A DNA stretch of 64,000 nt from Blastochloris tepida (lineage in GTDB: Bacteria; Pseudomonadota; Alphaproteobacteria; Rhizobiales; Xanthobacteraceae), in contig NZ_AP018907.1 in assembly GCF_003966715.1 (NCBI RefSeq), positions 2,034,001 to 2,098,000 of the forward strand, read 5' to 3'. The notes below the pieces were generated by a model that ran no database searches, was not told the origin of the DNA, and was given only the letters and a program-made list of their open reading frames with translations. The translations under genes and the position numbers were made by a program. Shown here piece after piece: positions 56,662 to 64,000 of this stretch (positions are counted from its first letter, which is position 1; every line of letters starts with the position of its first letter).

Positions 56662-56777
56662 AGTCACGGGACAGCTCGACAGGTTGAATCGACTGGATGC
56701 GGTGAATACGGCTTATTACCACCGATCGCGACCGAATTCAGGCGAAAAGCCACGCCCTTGTCATTGTTCCGTATCGG

Positions 56778-57035
56778 TCACTGGTCCGACTCGAGCGAAC
56801 GCTCGACCGCCTTGCGGCGTGTTGCCGCGAGCCCCTTCAGTTCGGCCTCGGTACGCGCCTGCTCCTCGGCGGTCAGCGGCGGCCGCGGCCGGTCGGGCGG
56901 AAGCTCGCCGACATTGGGATAGGCCGGCTGCGGCGTCTTTTCGTCCGGCACGTCATGGAACAGGTCGGAGCTGGCGCAACCGCCGAGCGCCAGCCCGGTT
57001 ATCGCCACAGCGGCAAGCAATCGACGGCGGTCCAT
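56778..57035 (-). CDS. Small lipoprotein
   Basis: An 85-aa protein with a lipoprotein signal ([20 protein letters not shown]; lipobox LALGGC, acylated Cys20). The mature part is Pro-rich and then a charged helix ([20 protein letters not shown]). It resembles small outer-membrane lipoproteins of unknown function common in this order. The start at 57035 is inferred from the signal; upstream ATG 57095 is possible. Confidence 0.75.
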   Translation of the reverse strand: MDRRRLLAAVAITGLALGGCASSDLFHDVPDEKTPQPAYPNVGELPPDRPRPPLTAEEQARTEAELKGLAATRRKAVERSLESDQ

Positions 57036-57151
57036 CCCAATCGTCACGATTGTGTCCCCGATCCTCTCGGCGGCAAAGCCCTGGCCGGTTATCATGGCGG
57101 AAGCGAGACGACGGCCGAGATCTCAATTACGGCCGGCACAGGGAAACGACC

Positions 57152-59494
57152 ATGGACGAAACCACCAAGATCGACCCGGTCCGGTTCGGCGATGCGCCGA
57201 TGAATCCGGTCGAGAGCACCAGCGCGCCACCCCCGCCGAAGGCCAAGGCCGCGAAGCCCAACGAGGCTGCGAAGCCCAGCGAGCCCGCCAAGTCAAGCGG
57301 GCGGGGTAAGTCAAGCGGGCGGGCCAAATCGGCCAAGCGGGCCAAGCCGGCCGGACAGAGCGAGCCGGCCGGACAGGCCAAACCGGCGAAGGCGACGAAG
57401 ACGGCGAAGGCACCCAACACGGGCGGGGGCGTCACGCCGGCCGCGGCGACGACCGGGACCGATTCGGGCAAGACCGATTCGGGCAGGTCAAAGCCCGGGA
57501 AGACCGGAGCGAGCAAGGCCGGAGCGGGCAAGACCCGGGCGGCGAAAGCCGTGCCGCCGGCGGCCGAGGCGCCGGCACCGGCAAGGCTCAAGACGGCGGA
57601 GCCCCGGATCGCCAAACCCGAGCCCGCAAGGACTGAGCCCGCAAAGACCGAATCCTCGAGGCCCGAACCCGCCAAGGCGGGCTCGGCCCATCCGCTGCTG
57701 CCGGAGGGGATCGACGGGCGGATCGGCGGCTTCGATCCTGAGGAATTCGCCCGCAATCTCGGCCGGCTGGTCGAGGAGAGCGGCCATGTGATGGCCTCCT
57801 ACCTCAAGCCGCGCGAGAAGGGCCAGGTCGCCGCCGAATTGACCGAAGAGACGGCCGACATGATCAAGACGCTCGGCCACCTCGCCGAGTACTGGATGGC
57901 GGATCCGCAGCGCACGGTGGAGGCCCAGACCCGGCTGATCACCGGCTACATGGATCTGTGGCGCTCCTCGCTGAAGCGGCTGGCCGGCGAACCGGCCGAA
58001 CCGGCCGTGACGCCCGACCCGCGCGACCTGCGCTTCAAGGACCCCGAATGGTCCTCGAACCAGTTCTTCGACTTCCTCAAGCAGGCCTATCTGATCACCG
58101 CCGGCTGGGCCGAGGCGCTGGTCAAGGACGCCAAGGACATCGACGACCGCACCCGCCAGAAGGCGGACTTCTACATGCGCCAGCTCGCGGCGGCGATCTC
58201 GCCCTCCAACTTCGTGCTGACCAATCCCGAAGTGCTGCGCGAGACGCTGGCATCCAGCGGTGAAAATCTCGTGCGCGGCATGAAGATGCTGGCCGAGGAC
58301 ATCGAGGCCGGCCGCGGCTCGCTGAAGATCCGCCAGTCCGACCCGTCGCGTTTCGAGGTCGGCAAGAACCTCGCCAACACGCCGGGCAAGGTGATCTTCC
58401 AGAACGAGCTGATGCAGCTGATCCAATACTCGCCGGTCACCGAGACGGTGCTGAAGACACCGATCATGATCGTGCCGCCCTGGATCAACAAATACTACGT
58501 GCTCGACCTCAACCCGGAGAAGTCCTTCATCCGCTGGTGCGTCGAGAACGGGCTCACGGTGTTCACGATCTCCTGGGTCAATCCGGATTCCCGCCTCGCC
58601 CAGAAGGGGTTCGACGACTATGTGACCGAGGGGCCGCTGACCGCGCTCGACATCATCGGCGAGGTGACCGGCGAGGACGGGGTGCACGCCATCGGCTATT
58701 GCGTCGGCGGCACGCTGCTGTCGGTGACGCTGGCGCACATGGCGCATCTGGGCGACCGGCGGATCAAGAGCGCGACGCTGTTCACCACCCAGGTCGACTT
58801 CACCCATGCCGGCGACCTGAAGATCTTTGTCGACGACGATCAGGTTTCCGCCATCGAGCGTAAGATGGCCGAGCAGGGCTACCTCTCGGGCAACAAGATG
58901 GCCATGGCGTTCAACCTGCTGCGGTCGAACGATCTGATCTGGCCCTACGTCGTCAACAATTATCTCAAGGGCAAGGCGCCCTTCCCGTTCGACCTGCTGT
59001 ACTGGAATTCCGATTCCACGCGCATGCCGGCCGCCAACCACTCCTTCTATCTGCGCAACTGTTACCTCAACAACACCCTGACCAAGGGCAAGATGGTGAT
59101 GTTCGGCCATGTGCTGAACCTGAAGGACGTCACCATCCCGATCTTCAACCTTGCCACGCGCGAGGATCACATCGCGCCGGCCCGCTCGGCGTTCCTGGGA
59201 TCGCGCTATTTCGGCGGCAAGGTCGATTTCGTGCTGGCCGGCTCCGGCCACATCGCCGGTGTGGTCAACCCGCCGGCCAAGCAGAAATACCAGTTCTGGA
59301 CCGGGCCCAAGCCGGCCGGCAGCTACGACACCTGGCTGAAGCACGCCACCGAGCACCCGGGCTCGTGGTGGCCGTACTGGTTGGAGTGGATCCGCAAGCA
59401 GGGCAGCACCCCCGTGCCCGCCCGCATCCCCGGCACCGGCAGATATCCGCCGATCGAGGACGCACCGGGCAGCTATGTGAAGATGAAGGATTGA
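57152..59494 (+). CDS. phaC: Class I polyhydroxyalkanoate synthase with long disordered N-terminus
   Basis: Polymerises 3-hydroxyacyl-CoA into PHA storage granules. It is 780 aa, whereas typical PhaC has about 570-600. Residues about 15-185 are low-complexity Lys/Ala/Pro/Ser ([24 protein letters not shown]). The synthase domain follows: the catalytic Cys517 in GYCVGGTLL, Asp672 in REDHIAP and His700 in [12 protein letters not shown]. The ATG at 57152 follows AGGGA; the open frame continues upstream to 56684 but that part lies over other genes. Confidence 0.95.
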   Translation: MDETTKIDPVRFGDAPMNPVESTSAPPPPKAKAAKPNEAAKPSEPAKSSGRGKSSGRAKSAKRAKPAGQSEPAGQAKPAKATKTAKAPNTGGGVTPAAATTGTDSGKTDSGRSKPGKTGASKAGAGKTRAAKAVPPAAEAPAPARLKTAEPRIAKPEPARTEPAKTESSRPEPAKAGSAHPLLPEGIDGRIGGFDPEEFARNLGRLVEESGHVMASYLKPREKGQVAAELTEETADMIKTLGHLAEYWMADPQRTVEAQTRLITGYMDLWRSSLKRLAGEPAEPAVTPDPRDLRFKDPEWSSNQFFDFLKQAYLITAGWAEALVKDAKDIDDRTRQKADFYMRQLAAAISPSNFVLTNPEVLRETLASSGENLVRGMKMLAEDIEAGRGSLKIRQSDPSRFEVGKNLANTPGKVIFQNELMQLIQYSPVTETVLKTPIMIVPPWINKYYVLDLNPEKSFIRWCVENGLTVFTISWVNPDSRLAQKGFDDYVTEGPLTALDIIGEVTGEDGVHAIGYCVGGTLLSVTLAHMAHLGDRRIKSATLFTTQVDFTHAGDLKIFVDDDQVSAIERKMAEQGYLSGNKMAMAFNLLRSNDLIWPYVVNNYLKGKAPFPFDLLYWNSDSTRMPAANHSFYLRNCYLNNTLTKGKMVMFGHVLNLKDVTIPIFNLATREDHIAPARSAFLGSRYFGGKVDFVLAGSGHIAGVVNPPAKQKYQFWTGPKPAGSYDTWLKHATEHPGSWWPYWLEWIRKQGSTPVPARIPGTGRYPPIEDAPGSYVKMKD

Positions 59495-59597
59495 GAGGAG
59501 CGCCGGATTGCGGGGCGAGAGTTCGCATCATCATGCAGGTTTCGGTCTCGTGTTCGCCATTCTTCCGCGATCCGGCGTTCCATGTTAGCGTTTTTCG

Positions 59598-59843
59598 ATG
59601 ACGAAGCTGCTTGATCAGGCCTTGGAAGCGGTGCGGCGGCTCCCGGCGGGAGAGCAGGACGAGATTGCGCGTCTGATGATGCGCTGGGCCTCCGGCCCGG
59701 CGGACGCAGGAGATGACGACATCGCTGAACTGGATCGCCGCGCCTGTGCTGCTGCGGCAGGTCCGGTCGTCGCCCATGATGACGTCTCGGCTTGGCTCGC
59801 GACCTGGGGCACGCCCGCCTTCAAACCGTGGTCGGAGCGGTGA
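59598..59843 (+). CDS. Antitoxin of a ParD/RelB-like pair
   Basis: An 81-aa protein: an amphipathic start (LLDQALEAVRRLPAGEQDEIARLMMRW) as in many ParD/RelB-type antitoxins, then an acidic DDDIAELD stretch and WLATWGTPAFKPW at the end. Its stop overlaps the toxin GTG start (GTGA). The family assignment follows from the partner toxin. Confidence 0.78.
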   Translation: MTKLLDQALEAVRRLPAGEQDEIARLMMRWASGPADAGDDDIAELDRRACAAAAGPVVAHDDVSAWLATWGTPAFKPWSER

Positions 59844-60236
59844 AGCTCGTCTGGTCGGCGGATGCGCTTGCCGATCTCGACCGGTTCGCGGCCTTTCTTC
59901 ACGAGCATTATCCTGAGCTTGCTGGACAAATCGCCCACGCCATTCTTGCCGAGACGTCCGTCCTGGTCGACCATCCCGCGCAAGTGGATGAAATCCGACG
60001 CTTGGCACCCACAAGTCGGATTTCATCCACAGAATCAATAGTTTGTGGGCCGACTTATCCTGACATTTGCGGATGCAAATGTCAGGGTCGGACCACTAGG
60101 GCGGCTGCTTGCGGGCCGTCCCGACCTTCGCGAGATCGTGCTGCGGGTGTTGAACGCCAGCTACATCCTCCAATACCGCTTGGAGGGTGACCGCATCATC
60201 ATGTTGCGCGCGTTCCACGGCCGTGAGCGCCGCTGA
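59840..60236 (+). pseudogene. ParE-like toxin gene split by a palindromic insertion
   Basis: The N-terminal part reads VKLVWSADALADLDRFAAFL, then HEHYPELAGQIAHAILAETS and VLVDHPA, typical of ParE/RelE toxins. Family continuation appears after about 115 bp in another frame as LGRLLAGRPDLREIVLRVLN, then ASYILQYRLEGDRIIMLRAF and HGRERR. Removing 59981-60095 restores one frame joining HPA to LGR as the family expects. The toxin is therefore probably inactive while the antitoxin is intact. Confidence 0.8.
59981..60095. mobile_element. Small palindromic insertion element
   Basis: About 115 bp with two hairpins: a perfect 16-bp stem GTGGATGAAATCCGAC (59984-59999) with 60015-60030, and a perfect 11-bp stem CTGACATTTGC (60060-60070) with 60075-60085. 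A further CCCACAA/TTGTGGG pairing links them. It encodes no protein, so it resembles a non-autonomous repeat (REP or MITE-like). Clear target-site duplications were not found; the boundaries are inferred from the toxin family pattern. Confidence 0.7.
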
Positions 60237-60491
60237 AGGCCTGCCACGCCGATGCGGCGAACGGCCCGATCGGCCGGAAGGGACCTCATCCATCCGGCAT
60301 TTCGGGCTTGCCCTGACTTGACGCTACGGGCGATATGACCGGGGGCACCCGGGCGGCGACGCCGGCCGGCAGATGAGGTTTGCGCCCTGGACATGAGGCC
60401 CATGCGAAATCGGGGCCGAGCCGTCCGGGCTGCGAACCTTGCCCCCCCCAGGACAGGACGAGCACGACAGTACGAGCAAGACAGGACGAGG

Positions 60492-62222
60492 ATGCCGCAC
60501 GACACCCCGCTGATCGCCACCATTGTCGCCGGCCTTGGGCTGGCCTTCCTGTTCGGCGCGGTGGTGCAGAGGTTCAAGGTGCCGCCACTGGTCGGATATC
60601 TCCTTGCCGGCGTCGCGGTCGGGCCGTTCACGCCGGGCTATGTCGCCGACCAGAAGCTGGCGACGGAACTGGCCGAGATCGGCGTCATCCTGCTGATGTT
60701 CGGCGTCGGCCTGCATTTCTCGCTCAGAGACCTTCTGTCGGTGCGGGCCATCGCGCTGCCCGGTGCCATCGTGCAGATCGCGGTTGCGACGGTGTTCGGG
60801 CTCGCGCTCGCGCTCGGCTTGGGCTGGACGGTGGGCGGCGGACTGGTGTTCGGGCTTGCGCTGTCCGTGGCCTCCACGGTGGTGCTGCTGCGGGCGATCC
60901 AGGAACGCCACCTGATGGAGACCGAGCGCGGGCGCATCGCGGTCGGCTGGCTGATCGTCGAGGATCTGGCGATGGTGCTGGCGCTGGTGCTGCTGCCGGC
61001 CGTCGCGCCGCTGCTCGGCGGCAGCACCGAGCAGCTGGCCTCCGATCCGCTCGCGGCCCGCTTCGGCCTCGGGCTTGGCGGCGTGCTGGCGCTCACCGTC
61101 GTCAAGGTCGGCCTGTTCGTCGGCGTCATGCTGGTGGTGGGGCGGCGCGTCATCCCCTGGCTGCTGCATTACATCGCCCACACCGGCTCGCGCGAGCTGT
61201 TCCGGCTGGCGGTGCTGGCGATCGCGCTGTGCGTGGCGTTCGGCGCGGCCAAGCTGTTCGGCGTGTCGCTGGCGCTGGGGGCGTTCTTCGCCGGCATGAT
61301 CCTGAGCGAATCGCCGCTCAGCCAGCGCGCCGCCCAGGAGACCCTGCCGCTGCGCGACGCCTTCGCGGTGCTTTTCTTCGTGTCGGTCGGCATGCTGTTC
61401 GACCCGCTCAGCATCATTCGCGAGCCCTGGCCGATGCTGGCGACGCTGTTGATCATCATCGTCGGCAAGTCGGCGGCGGCCTTTGTCATCGTGCGCGCCT
61501 TCGGCCATCCCACCGCCACCGCGCTGACCATCTCCGCCAGCCTCGCCCAGATCGGCGAATTCTCGTTCATCCTCGCCGAGCTCGGGGTCAAGCTGAAGCT
61601 GCTGCCGGTCGAGGGCCTCGGCCTGATCCTGGCCGGCGCCATCCTGTCGATCCTGCTCAACCCGCTGATCTTCGCCGTCATCGACCGGCTGAACCAGCGC
61701 CTCCTCAAGCGGGAGGACGAAGCCCCCGCTGCGCCGGGCGAGCCGGCCGCGCCGCCCAAGCCGCGCACCGACGCCACCACGCTCACCGGCCACACCATCC
61801 TGGTCGGCTATGGCCGGGTCGGCCGGCTGATCGGCGATGCGCTGGCCAAGGACCACCAGCCGTTCCTGGTGATCGAGGCCTCGGACGACCTGATCGCCAA
61901 GCTGCAGCAGGCGAACATCGACACGATCGCCGGCAATGCCGCCCAGCCCGAGGTGCTGAAGGCGGCGAACTTCGATCAGGCGAAGTTCGTGATCATCGCC
62001 ATCCCGGAAGCGTTCGAGGCCGGACAGGTGATCCGGCAGGCGCGTGCCGCCAATCCGACGGTGCAGATCATCGCCCGCGCCCACCGCGACGACGAGGTCG
62101 AGCATATGATCGGGCTCGGCGCCGACGTGGTGATCATGGGCGAGCGGGAGATCGCCCGCGGCATGATCGACACGTTCAACGCCCGGCAACAGGGTGCGCC
62201 CGCCGGCCAGCCGGCGGGGTGA
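60492..62222 (+). CDS. CPA2-family cation/proton antiporter with TrkA-N domain (YbaL/KefB-like)
   Basis: Inner-membrane protein of 576 aa. About 12-13 hydrophobic helices (residues 5-395) with the family segments PPLVGYLLAGVAVGPFTPG, GVILLMFGVGLHFS and ALGAFFAGMILSESPLSQRAAQE. A C-terminal RCK/TrkA-N nucleotide-binding domain begins HTILVGYGRVGRLIGDAL. Likely exchanges K+ or Na+ for protons. The ATG at 60492 has an AGGACGAGG site; an ATG 33 codons upstream gives a basic extension. Confidence 0.9.
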   Translation: MPHDTPLIATIVAGLGLAFLFGAVVQRFKVPPLVGYLLAGVAVGPFTPGYVADQKLATELAEIGVILLMFGVGLHFSLRDLLSVRAIALPGAIVQIAVATVFGLALALGLGWTVGGGLVFGLALSVASTVVLLRAIQERHLMETERGRIAVGWLIVEDLAMVLALVLLPAVAPLLGGSTEQLASDPLAARFGLGLGGVLALTVVKVGLFVGVMLVVGRRVIPWLLHYIAHTGSRELFRLAVLAIALCVAFGAAKLFGVSLALGAFFAGMILSESPLSQRAAQETLPLRDAFAVLFFVSVGMLFDPLSIIREPWPMLATLLIIIVGKSAAAFVIVRAFGHPTATALTISASLAQIGEFSFILAELGVKLKLLPVEGLGLILAGAILSILLNPLIFAVIDRLNQRLLKREDEAPAAPGEPAAPPKPRTDATTLTGHTILVGYGRVGRLIGDALAKDHQPFLVIEASDDLIAKLQQANIDTIAGNAAQPEVLKAANFDQAKFVIIAIPEAFEAGQVIRQARAANPTVQIIARAHRDDEVEHMIGLGADVVIMGEREIARGMIDTFNARQQGAPAGQPAG

Positions 62223-62243
62223 ACGCGGCCTGCTCCATTCCTT

Positions 62244-62272
62244 CGGTTTCCGGCTGATCAAGCCGGAAACCG
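62244..62272. terminator. Bidirectional hairpin between convergent genes
   Basis: Perfect 12-bp stem CGGTTTCCGGCT (62244-62255) with AGCCGGAAACCG (62261-62272), loop GATCA, between the antiporter and argC, which converge. Related palindromes occur at 39725-39760 and, degenerate, near 39065 and 17838, so it doubles as a dispersed repeat. Confidence 0.7.
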
Positions 62273-62274
62273 TG

Positions 62275-63333
62275 TCAGGGAAACAGTGCGATCTGCTCCA
62301 GCCCGGCGGTCTCGGGGAAGCCCAGCATCAGATTGGCGTTCTGGATCGCCTGACCGGAAGCGCCCTTCACCAGATTGTCCAGCACCGAGACGATGATGGC
62401 GGCGCCTTCCCGACGGTCCTCGGCGACGCCGATCATCGCCATGTTAGAGCCGCGCACATGGCGCGTCTGCGGCATGTCGCCATAGGGCAGCACGTGGACG
62501 AACGGCTCCCTGTCATAGGCCTCGGCGAGGATCGAGCGCAGGTCGCGCGCCGTGCGGTCCTTGCGCAGCCGCACATAGATGGTGGCGAGGATGCCGCGAT
62601 TCATCGGCACGAGGTGGGGCGTGAAGGTGGCGATCACGTCCTGGCCGGCAGCCTTGGAGAATTCCTGGTCGAGCTCGGCCATGTGGCGGTGGCGGGCGAT
62701 GCCATAGGCGTTGAAGCCCTCGGAGACCTCCGAGAACAGCATCGCCTCCTTGGCCGAGCGGCCGGCGCCGGTCATGCCGGACTTGGCGTCGATGATGATC
62801 TCGTCGGGCTCGATCGCCTTGCGCTTGAGCAGCGGGATCAGCGGCAGCTCGCAGGTGGTGGTGTAGCAGCCGGGATTGGCGACCAGCCGCGCGCCCTTGA
62901 TCTCCTTGCGGTAGATCTCGACGAGACCATAGACCGCCTCGCTCTGCAGCGACAACGCCTGATGCGGGTGGCCGTACCACGTCTCGTAGGCGGCGGGGTC
63001 GTCGAGCCGGAAGTCGGCCGACAGATCCACCACGCGGGTGGCCGGCGCGGTGTCCAGCAGCTCCTTCAGCACCAGCTGGGTGGTGCCGTGCGGCAGCGCG
63101 CAGAACACCAGATCGAGCGCCAGCGACCGCCAGTCGAGCCCCTCAATCGCCACCAGCTTGGGCAGATCGAACGGCGCGAACTGCGGGAACACGTCGGCCA
63201 TCGCCTGCCCGGCCTTGCGGTCGGCGGTCAGCACGGCGAGTTCGAAATGGGGATGGCGCAGGCCGAGCCGCACCAGCTCGGCGCCGGTGTAGCCGGACGC
63301 GCCAAGAATGCCGATCCTGGCCTTCTTCACCAT
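62275..63333 (-). CDS. argC: N-acetyl-gamma-glutamyl-phosphate reductase
   Basis: Third step of arginine synthesis, reducing N-acetylglutamyl phosphate; 352 aa. The N-terminal motif is ARIGILGASGYTGAELVRLGLRHP, the active-site Cys is in VANPGCYTT, then SGMTGAGRSAKEAM and FTPHLVPMNRGILATIYVRL. The ATG at 63333 follows AAGGAGAAAG, so the longer frame to 63399 is not needed. Confidence 0.96.
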   Translation of the reverse strand: MVKKARIGILGASGYTGAELVRLGLRHPHFELAVLTADRKAGQAMADVFPQFAPFDLPKLVAIEGLDWRSLALDLVFCALPHGTTQLVLKELLDTAPATRVVDLSADFRLDDPAAYETWYGHPHQALSLQSEAVYGLVEIYRKEIKGARLVANPGCYTTTCELPLIPLLKRKAIEPDEIIIDAKSGMTGAGRSAKEAMLFSEVSEGFNAYGIARHRHMAELDQEFSKAAGQDVIATFTPHLVPMNRGILATIYVRLRKDRTARDLRSILAEAYDREPFVHVLPYGDMPQTRHVRGSNMAMIGVAEDRREGAAIIVSVLDNLVKGASGQAIQNANLMLGFPETAGLEQIALFP

Positions 63334-63551
63334 GGGCTTTCTCCTTGCCGCGCACATCGGCCGAACGCCGAACGCTGTCAAGGCTGGCTTTTGCGGCACG
63401 TTCGGCCGGCCAGATCAAAAGCGGCCTGCCTCATCCAATTTCAGGAGATCACGTTTCAGGAGATCCACGGCGTGACCTTGGACGCAGGCTCGCCGACTAT
63501 CCCGGTTCGAGACTGAGCTTTCGGCACCCGGAAAACGACACTCCCGCTTGA

Positions 63552-64000
63552 TCAGCCAAAATCCACGTCGACCAGCGAGTAGCTTGTGCTTCGCCCTCCC
63601 CCTGGATCCCGGGCCAGGATCCCCCGTTCCACCAGATCATTGATGTCCCGCAGAGCCGTGTCGGCCGAGCATTTTTCGATGACGGCCCATTTGGAGGATG
63701 TGAGCTTTCCGTCGAACCCGTCGAGCAGACGGTTCAGCATGTCTCGCTGCCGATCGTTGAAGGTTCGGTCTGCATGCATCTCCCAAAACCGCGCTTTCGC
63801 CAGAACGTGCGCAAGAATGGTTTCAGTGCTGTCGAAGGCACGTGACAGGCAAGCCAGAAACCATGTCAGCCATACGGTGATGTCAATGTCACCTTTCTGT
63901 GCTGCTTCAAGATTATCGTAGTACGTCCTGCGCTCCCGGCGAATCTGCGCCGACATGCTGTAGAAGCGTTGCGAGCTGTGCTCGGAGCGCGCAAGCTGCA
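63552..64000 (-). CDS. Fic-family protein, C-terminal part only
   Basis: The frame is open to the window end and continues upstream beyond 64000. It reads ARSEHSSQRFYSMSAQIRRE, then RRTYYDNLEAAQKGDIDITV, WLTWFLACLSRAF and a winged-helix end (DRQRDMLNRLLDGFDGKLTS, ALRDINDLVERGILARDPGG). This is the C-terminal half of DUF4172/Fic proteins, which AMPylate targets or regulate genes; the catalytic HPFxxGNGR motif lies outside the window. An ATG at 63956 is internal, not the start. Confidence 0.88.
   Translation of the reverse strand, partial: QLARSEHSSQRFYSMSAQIRRERRTYYDNLEAAQKGDIDITVWLTWFLACLSRAFDSTETILAHVLAKARFWEMHADRTFNDRQRDMLNRLLDGFDGKLTSSKWAVIEKCSADTALRDINDLVERGILARDPGGGRSTSYSLVDVDFG

Overview
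The window is a GC-rich (about two-thirds G+C by eye) stretch of chromosome. Gene families and order point to an alphaproteobacterium of the Hyphomicrobiales (Rhizobiales): the tgt-queA-ppi-coaD-gyrA block, a long suf operon with an Irr-type iron-control palindrome in its promoter, LdtR/L,D-transpeptidase, DUF6163 and DUF6898 proteins, a CtrA-type box, and many intergenic palindromic repeats. Two tiny paralogous genes (11346-11516 and 12559-12732) encode a signal peptide plus one hydrophobic helix. They closely fit my recollection of the LH1 gamma polypeptide of the purple bacterium Blastochloris, so a Blastochloris-like phototroph is my best guess at the source. No other photosynthesis gene lies in the window.

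Layout. 1-7.3 kb: minus-strand housekeeping (tgt, queA, two cyclophilins, coaD, a LysE exporter, gyrA). 7.6-10.9 kb: a methyltransferase, then a PepSY protein/response regulator/histidine kinase operon. 10.9-13.9 kb: the twin small-membrane-protein genes, each with a conserved upstream segment containing a covarying dyad and strong terminators, followed by repeat-rich DNA. 14.0-16.4 kb: a serralysin-type RTX metalloprotease. 16.5-20.7 kb: flavin reductase, a Trp-rich small protein, DUF6898, L,D-transpeptidase and its likely regulator LdtR. 20.9-25.4 kb: valine-catabolism genes (3-hydroxyisobutyrate dehydrogenase, 3-hydroxyisobutyryl-CoA hydrolase, acyl-CoA dehydrogenase) with two tandem DUF29 genes. 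25.6 kb: hemB. 27.4-32.5 kb: a CAP-domain RTX protein followed by the ABC and membrane-fusion parts of a type I secretion system. 32.5-39.7 kb: heme oxygenase, RDD protein, TusA, MFS transporter, RhlE-type helicase, diguanylate cyclase and a MazEF pair. 39.8-47.7 kb: Fe-S assembly operon read leftward (cysteine desulfurase, sufB, cupin, sufC, sufD, sufS, sufT, sufA). 47.7-57 kb: hydrolase, anmK, tyrS, recJ, glpX, homoserine dehydrogenase, aminotransferase, lipoprotein. 57.2-64 kb: PHA synthase with an unusually long N-terminus, a ParE-like toxin gene broken by a small palindromic element, a cation/proton antiporter, argC and the end of a Fic-family gene.

How genes work together. The serralysin and the CAP-RTX protein are both likely cargo of the PrtD/PrtE-like secretion pair; the outer-membrane TolC partner is not in the window. 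The two RTX loci share dispersed repeats upstream. The suf genes form one iron-regulated unit. The L,D-transpeptidase sits next to the MarR-type regulator known in related bacteria to control it. All functions are assigned by reading the sequence; no database search was run.
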